Source: Mesostigma viride (lineage: Eukaryota > Streptophyta > Mesostigmatophyceae > Mesostigmatales > Mesostigmataceae). Taken from it: a stretch of DNA of 31,727 nucleotides. The translations under genes and the position numbers were made by a program. The DNA lies in the NCBI GenBank assembly GCA_009746045.1, contig RPFO01001782.1, positions 57,501 to 89,227 of the forward strand, written 5' to 3'. Positions 28,660 to 31,727 of the stretch are shown here, in pieces. How positions within the stretch are numbered: the stretch's first letter is position 1; the number at the start of each line of letters is the position of its first letter. Under the pieces are notes generated by a model that saw only the letters and a list, made by a program, of their open reading frames with translations, did no database searches and was not told the DNA's origin.

Positions 28660-29813
28660 ACCAGCCAGATATCAAGAATGGGGTAGTGCTGCTGAATTTG
28701 GAACATCACGCCAAGCTGTGGAATGATGAGGAATTGTTGAAGGGTCGAACGGGTTCGTGGGTGGAGAAAAGGGACTGGAAGGCGGCGAAGGATTGTGGAG
28801 ATTTCAATGGTGTGAAGGACGACTGGTCGTCGTACCTAGGCGATTTCACGGGATTCTTCAACCCACCCGTGATCTTCATTGGGTCAAAGGAGCAGGTGGA
28901 TGGGTTTAAGGTCCTTCTGAAGGTACTTGGGAAGCGGCCTGAGGGGGAGGATATTTCCAATCCCAACGGCCGTTCGGGCAAGGAAATTGCGGGTGCAGCC
29001 CAGAAGCGTCCGCTGGAGACGGCAGGCGCTGGCACCAAAAAGAAACGCCGGAAGCGCGCCGCCTCGGAGACCCCCGCGGCCGAAGACGTCTCAATGGGGG
29101 ATGATGAGGATGTCGGGTCACATGGGGGTGATGATGGGGAGGAGGTTGGTGATGATGGTGCCGGCGATGATGAGGGGGACGGGAATGAGGGTGGTGATAA
29201 GGGGGGCGGGTCGAAGGACGGAGAGGGGGGGGTTCGAAGGGCGGAGAGGGGGGCGGGTCGAAGGGCGGAGAGGGGGGGGGTCGAAGGACGGAGAGGGGGG
29301 CGGGTCGAAGGGCGGAGAGGGGGGGGGTCGAAGGGCGGAGAGGGGGGGGGTCGAAGGACGGAGAGGGGGGCGGGTCGAAGGGCGGAGAGGGGAGGGGGTC
29401 GAAGGATGGAGAGGGGGGCGGAGAGAAGGGCGGAGAGGGGAGGGGGTCGAAGGGCGGAGAGGGGGGCGGGTCGAAGGGCGGAGAGGGGGGCGGGTCAAAG
29501 GGTGGAGAGGGGGGCGGGTCAAAGGGCGGAGAGGGGGGCGGGTCCAAGGGCGGAGAGGGGGGGGAGAGAAGGGTGGAGAGGGGGGCGGGTCAAAGGGCGG
29601 AGAGGGGGGCGGGTCGAAGGGCGGAGAGGGGGGCGGGTCGACCGGCGCATCGGGGGAAGGGGGGAAGGAGGGGGGGGAGGGGAGGGAGGCTCGAGGGGGA
29701 ATTCGGGGGCGTCGGGGGGGGGATGTTGGGGCGTGCCGTCGACTACTGCAAAAAGCTCCTTTCGCCTGGCGGGCACGTTCGATCAAGAGCAACGGCTAGT
29801 CATCTGTCAAAGG
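28657..29813 (+). CDS. Large gene, segment 3 (globular part, NLS, acidic tract, Gly/Ser/Lys repeats)
   Basis: There is no ATG at its beginning, which supports its being a continuation. It starts with a globular stretch (FFNPPVIFIGSKEQVDGF), then KKKRRKR at 29037-29057, a classical nuclear signal. An Asp/Gly/Glu-rich acidic tract follows (about 29090-29205), then the 24-bp minisatellite encoding GGGSKGGE-like repeats. Several frames alternate in the minisatellite because its G-runs vary. In the frame that fits the splice donor, the segment ends ...LGRAVDYCKKLLSPGGH...LSKG at 29813. A palindrome copy lies in the coding sequence at 28963. Confidence 0.5.
28963..28976. repeat. Palindrome copy inside coding sequence
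   Basis: CCAACGGCCGTTCG, one base from the perfect palindrome, within codons for NPNGRSG of the large gene. It could be chance in GC-rich DNA or a captured copy. Confidence 0.4.
29207..29640 (+). repeat. 24-bp G-rich coding minisatellite
   Basis: About 17 copies of a 23-25 bp unit based on GGGTCGAAGGGCGGAGAG followed by a G-run and C. At 24 bp it encodes GGGSKGGE; copies of 23 or 25 bp shift the frame, giving RRAERGAG-like or EGRRGGRV-like peptides. The purine-rich + strand has dense G-runs able to form G-quadruplexes. Confidence 0.9.
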
Positions 29814-29932
29814 GTAAGTTAATCTGAGTGAATATGGTCGGTTAAATTATGATGTTTGCATATTCCCAAGTTTGATTTGCGATTGTAATGATAACTAATT
29901 GCGCCGCTCGTCATTGCTTGTCCCACACACAG
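29814..29932 (+). other. Spliceosomal intron (119 bp)
   Basis: Donor AAAGG|GTAAGTTAAT and acceptor TTGTCCCACACACAG|GTGACG. The inside is AT-rich and has stops. Splicing joins LSKG to DESEEEPP, with a codon split after its first base, and both sides are coding-like, so the phase matches. This is the clearest splice evidence in the window. Confidence 0.8.
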
Positions 29933-30751
29933 GTGACGAGTCTGAAGAGGAGCCGCCAAAGGATGACGCGCATGGCGGCCCACCCAAAGGGTTTGAGGAA
30001 GATTCGGAAGAATCGGAAGAATCGGAACCTGAGGAGGAAGCGCCACAAAGACGTGTCACAGTTACCGCAACCCAGCCCAAGCCACTAGACAAGAAAGTGC
30101 CACCACCAAGTTGGCAGACGTGGATGGAGAATCTGGAAGGTGGGGGGGGGGAAACGGGTCGTGCCCCGCTCGCCTGTTGGATGTCCGGTTTCGGTATTGT
30201 GCAAGCACGGCGGGGAATTTTGCCAGTATCGGAAGAACCAATCCCAGCGCCTTGATACGTTGTGGAAGCCCACGTGGGCTGCTGATTCGGTGGCTAAACT
30301 CAATGCAGACCCAATGAAGCTGGCACACATGCCTGATTTCCACGTCGACACGTTCCTGGTGCATGGAGTCGTTCGAAAGGTGGATAAAACGGGCGTGTGG
30401 TACGTTAAATTTTGGGCAGAAGGGTGTGACGAAAAGGGAATCTGGATTAATGGGGAGCAGGGGACGATGCCCAACATAATTTTCAAGGTACAACAAGACG
30501 AGATGCGGAACTGTTTCAAGCCACCTGAGGGAACGTATTTGGAGTGGTGGATGGACAAGGGGTACCTGGCGACCAGATCTTCCCCAGCGACCAGATCTTC
30601 CCCACGACTCCAAGAGAAGGGGGGAGACCAAGCCGCAGGGCAGGGCAAACGAAAACCTCAAGGGAAGGCTGGCGCAGATGTGCGGGAGGGGGGTGTAAAG
30701 AAGACGAGCGGACGGGCACCTGTAAAGAAACGCCTGTTAGTAGGTAGTTAG
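29933..30751 (+). CDS. Large gene, exon 2 (Ser/Glu tract, globular C-terminal domain, basic tail)
   Basis: It begins with an acidic tract (DESEEEPP, later EEDSEESEESEPEEE), then a linker ending ENLEGGGG. At a ten-G run (30142-30151) the good frame changes; beyond it the frame to TAG 30751 carries a globular domain with C and H residues (CKHGGEFCQY), a Trp-rich part (GVWYVKFWAEG) and a basic tail rich in Lys, Arg and Gln. An 18-bp in-frame duplication (30569-30604, ATRSSP twice) lies before the tail. If the frame is not corrected at the G-run, the protein would end at 30255 instead. No known family recognised. Confidence 0.6.
30569..30604 (+). repeat. 18-bp in-frame tandem duplication
   Basis: GCGACCAGATCTTCCCCA twice in a row (30569-30586, 30587-30604), adding six residues without breaking the frame. 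Confidence 0.95.
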
Positions 30752-30815
30752 ATAGCTTGATCTGAACTCGTGTACATTTGTAAAGATCGATCTGTACATC
30801 TGTCTCCAGAGCATT

Positions 30816-30840
30816 CACTTGAATATTCAAAGTTCAAGTG
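30816..30840. other. Inverted repeat after the large gene
   Basis: CACTTGAA (30816-30823) and TTCAAGTG (30833-30840) could form an 8-bp stem with a 9-base loop about 65 bp past the stop. It may be a 3' UTR hairpin. Confidence 0.4.
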
Positions 30841-30856
30841 GGAATTACTGGTTGGG

Positions 30857-30912
30857 TTGTGCACAGGCTTGTGCACAATTTTGGCAATAATTATAATTCG
30901 TTCTATAAATAG
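30857..30912 (+). promoter_or_regulatory. Repeated palindromes and a TATA-like box
   Basis: TTGTGCACA (30857) and TTGTGCACAA (30869) are followed by GTTCTATAAATAGAAC, itself an inverted repeat, with TATAAATA at 30904-30911. No ORF follows on the + strand within the window. It could be a promoter for a gene beyond the edge or part of a solo LTR. Confidence 0.3.
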
Positions 30913-31727
30913 AACTAGCGGGGTCGTGGAGAGGGTTGTGCAATTGTAAATTTAATCTACAACTTGTCTCACTTGCTTACCCTCCGAGTGCATGACACTT
31001 TGACAAAAACAGCCAATTTTACCCCGACTTGAATAAATTTTAATAAATGTTAATAAATTTTAATAAATTTTAATAAATTTAAGCAATCTAGTAATGAAAA
31101 GTGCACGCGGAAAGCGCACCAGTGACCAAATTGCATGAAATGGTAATGATTTCATGTGGAAACGCATTCACAATGAGCATCAATTGTCATGTATTTGTTG
31201 AAATGGCGTCTCCTCAAGTAATAAAATTTGGCATGGGTATTGTAGATTGATTGTGGGCCCCCATAAATACCCCCAAAATGCATTTTTTCATGGTTTTCCA
31301 AGGGTTTCATCACACATACACGTATACAATGACACCAAATGAACTCAGTTGGAGCTGAAACTTAGTACATCTTTTAAACACATCCCAAATAGCATGCCCA
31401 CAAAGTTTCATGCTGGTTGGATGACAAGCTGGTGACGAATGCTAGCATAAATACCCCAAAAATGCAGTTTTCGGTGTTCTCTGAACGTAGTTTCTTTATA
31501 ACAGATGAGAATGAACGCCGCTATGTGAGTGGTACTACGGGACGGTGGGCCTTGGGCTGGACCGGTTCCATGAGTTAGAATCAGTTGGCCAGTTTTGTAT
31601 GGCCATTTCTAGTTCGTTAAGTTAAGTAGCAATTAAGTTACTGTTGCTGACGGCTCATGAGGCGAGCCTGGGCTACGCCGCCCTAAAGTGCCATTTGCAC
31701 GATGTTCTAGGTCTCTTTTTCTTGTAA
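30913..31727. other. Terminal non-coding stretch
   Basis: No gene seen. It contains five copies of a 10-bp AT unit (TAATAAATTT type) at 31031-31082. A pair of similar segments starts CATAAATACCCC at 31262 and 31446, 184 bp apart, each followed by AAAATGCA and a T-rich run. The last 250 bp (31480-31727) has no repeat or ORF that I can interpret. Confidence 0.5.

Larger units (their letters stand above)
27335..30751 (+). other. Gene locus: one large low-complexity, probably nuclear protein in several frames
   Basis: Four coding segments (27335-27907, 27934-28659, 28657-29813, 29933-30751) read as one gene of about 1,100 residues. The first three switch frame at G-runs (27871-27879, nine G; 28650-28656, seven G), each time as if one G were missing. 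The third contains a G-rich minisatellite across which the frame moves again. A 119-bp GT-AG intron then joins 29813 to 29933 in matching phase, and one more switch occurs at a ten-G run (30142-30151). Sense-like protein sequence continues across every switch, which argues against separate genes. Contents in order: unknown N-terminal region, globular middle, NLS, acidic tract, Gly/Ser/Lys repeat, Ser/Glu tract, globular C-terminal domain, basic tail. Function unknown. Confidence 0.65.

Noticed and set aside
28906-29792. Pro-rich minus-strand frames opposite the G-rich minisatellite
   Set aside because: Mirror of the GGGSKGGE repeat; the intron, NLS and acidic tract all support the + strand.
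31480-31727. tRNA or other structured RNA in the last 250 bp
   Set aside because: No cloverleaf with conserved T-loop bases could be found by eye.

Overview
This window looks like nuclear DNA from a photosynthetic eukaryote, most likely an alga; I cannot assign a species. The evidence is a GT-AG intron with matching reading phase on both sides (29814-29932), AATAAA-type signals after several genes, eukaryotic MYND and F-box domains, a decayed plastid rpoB fragment, and a very large satellite content. All supportable protein genes are on the + strand.

Layout. 1-2500 holds the tail of an unknown gene, a MYND-finger gene (399-1175) and an F-box-like gene (1579-2484). 2640-6120 is non-coding repeat: a few diverged copies of about 98 bp, then a tandem array of about 207-bp units. 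6162-11237 is a compact head-to-tail cluster: a second MYND gene with its frame broken at a G-run, an unknown gene (7337), and a run of small genes (8256, 9110, 9649, 10449). Three of these share an N-terminal Cys/His finger of the form C-x(2-4)-C-x(9-12)-C-x2-H, and 9110 keeps half of it. 11477-11990 is the plastid rpoB relic, followed by a 79-bp tandem repeat. 13131-13430 is a possible Pro/Ala-rich exon. 13470-24726 is an 11.26-kb hexanucleotide array (CCTTGT, about 1,875 units, only three interruptions). 24746-27302 contains two arrays of one 45-46 bp palindrome-bearing unit that bracket an unknown gene (25608-26825). 27335-30751 reads as one large, probably nuclear protein gene, cut into several reading frames by G-homopolymer tracts and containing one intron. 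The last 1 kb shows no gene.

The unifying signal is a 14-bp perfect palindrome, CCAACGGCCGTTGG, seen in about 58 exact or near-exact copies. It is the shared part of at least three otherwise different repeat families, and it ends 29-64 bp before the proposed start codon of seven genes. The intergenic stretch carrying it is duplicated around gene 7337, and the similarity stops at the start codons of two unrelated genes. The cluster therefore looks like different ORFs set between conserved palindrome-bearing linkers. That is the best candidate here for an undescribed system. Its function (Myb-type promoter element, recombination site, or selfish repeat) is inference.

Starts were restricted to ATG. 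Several long open frames exist only because repeats lack stop codons.
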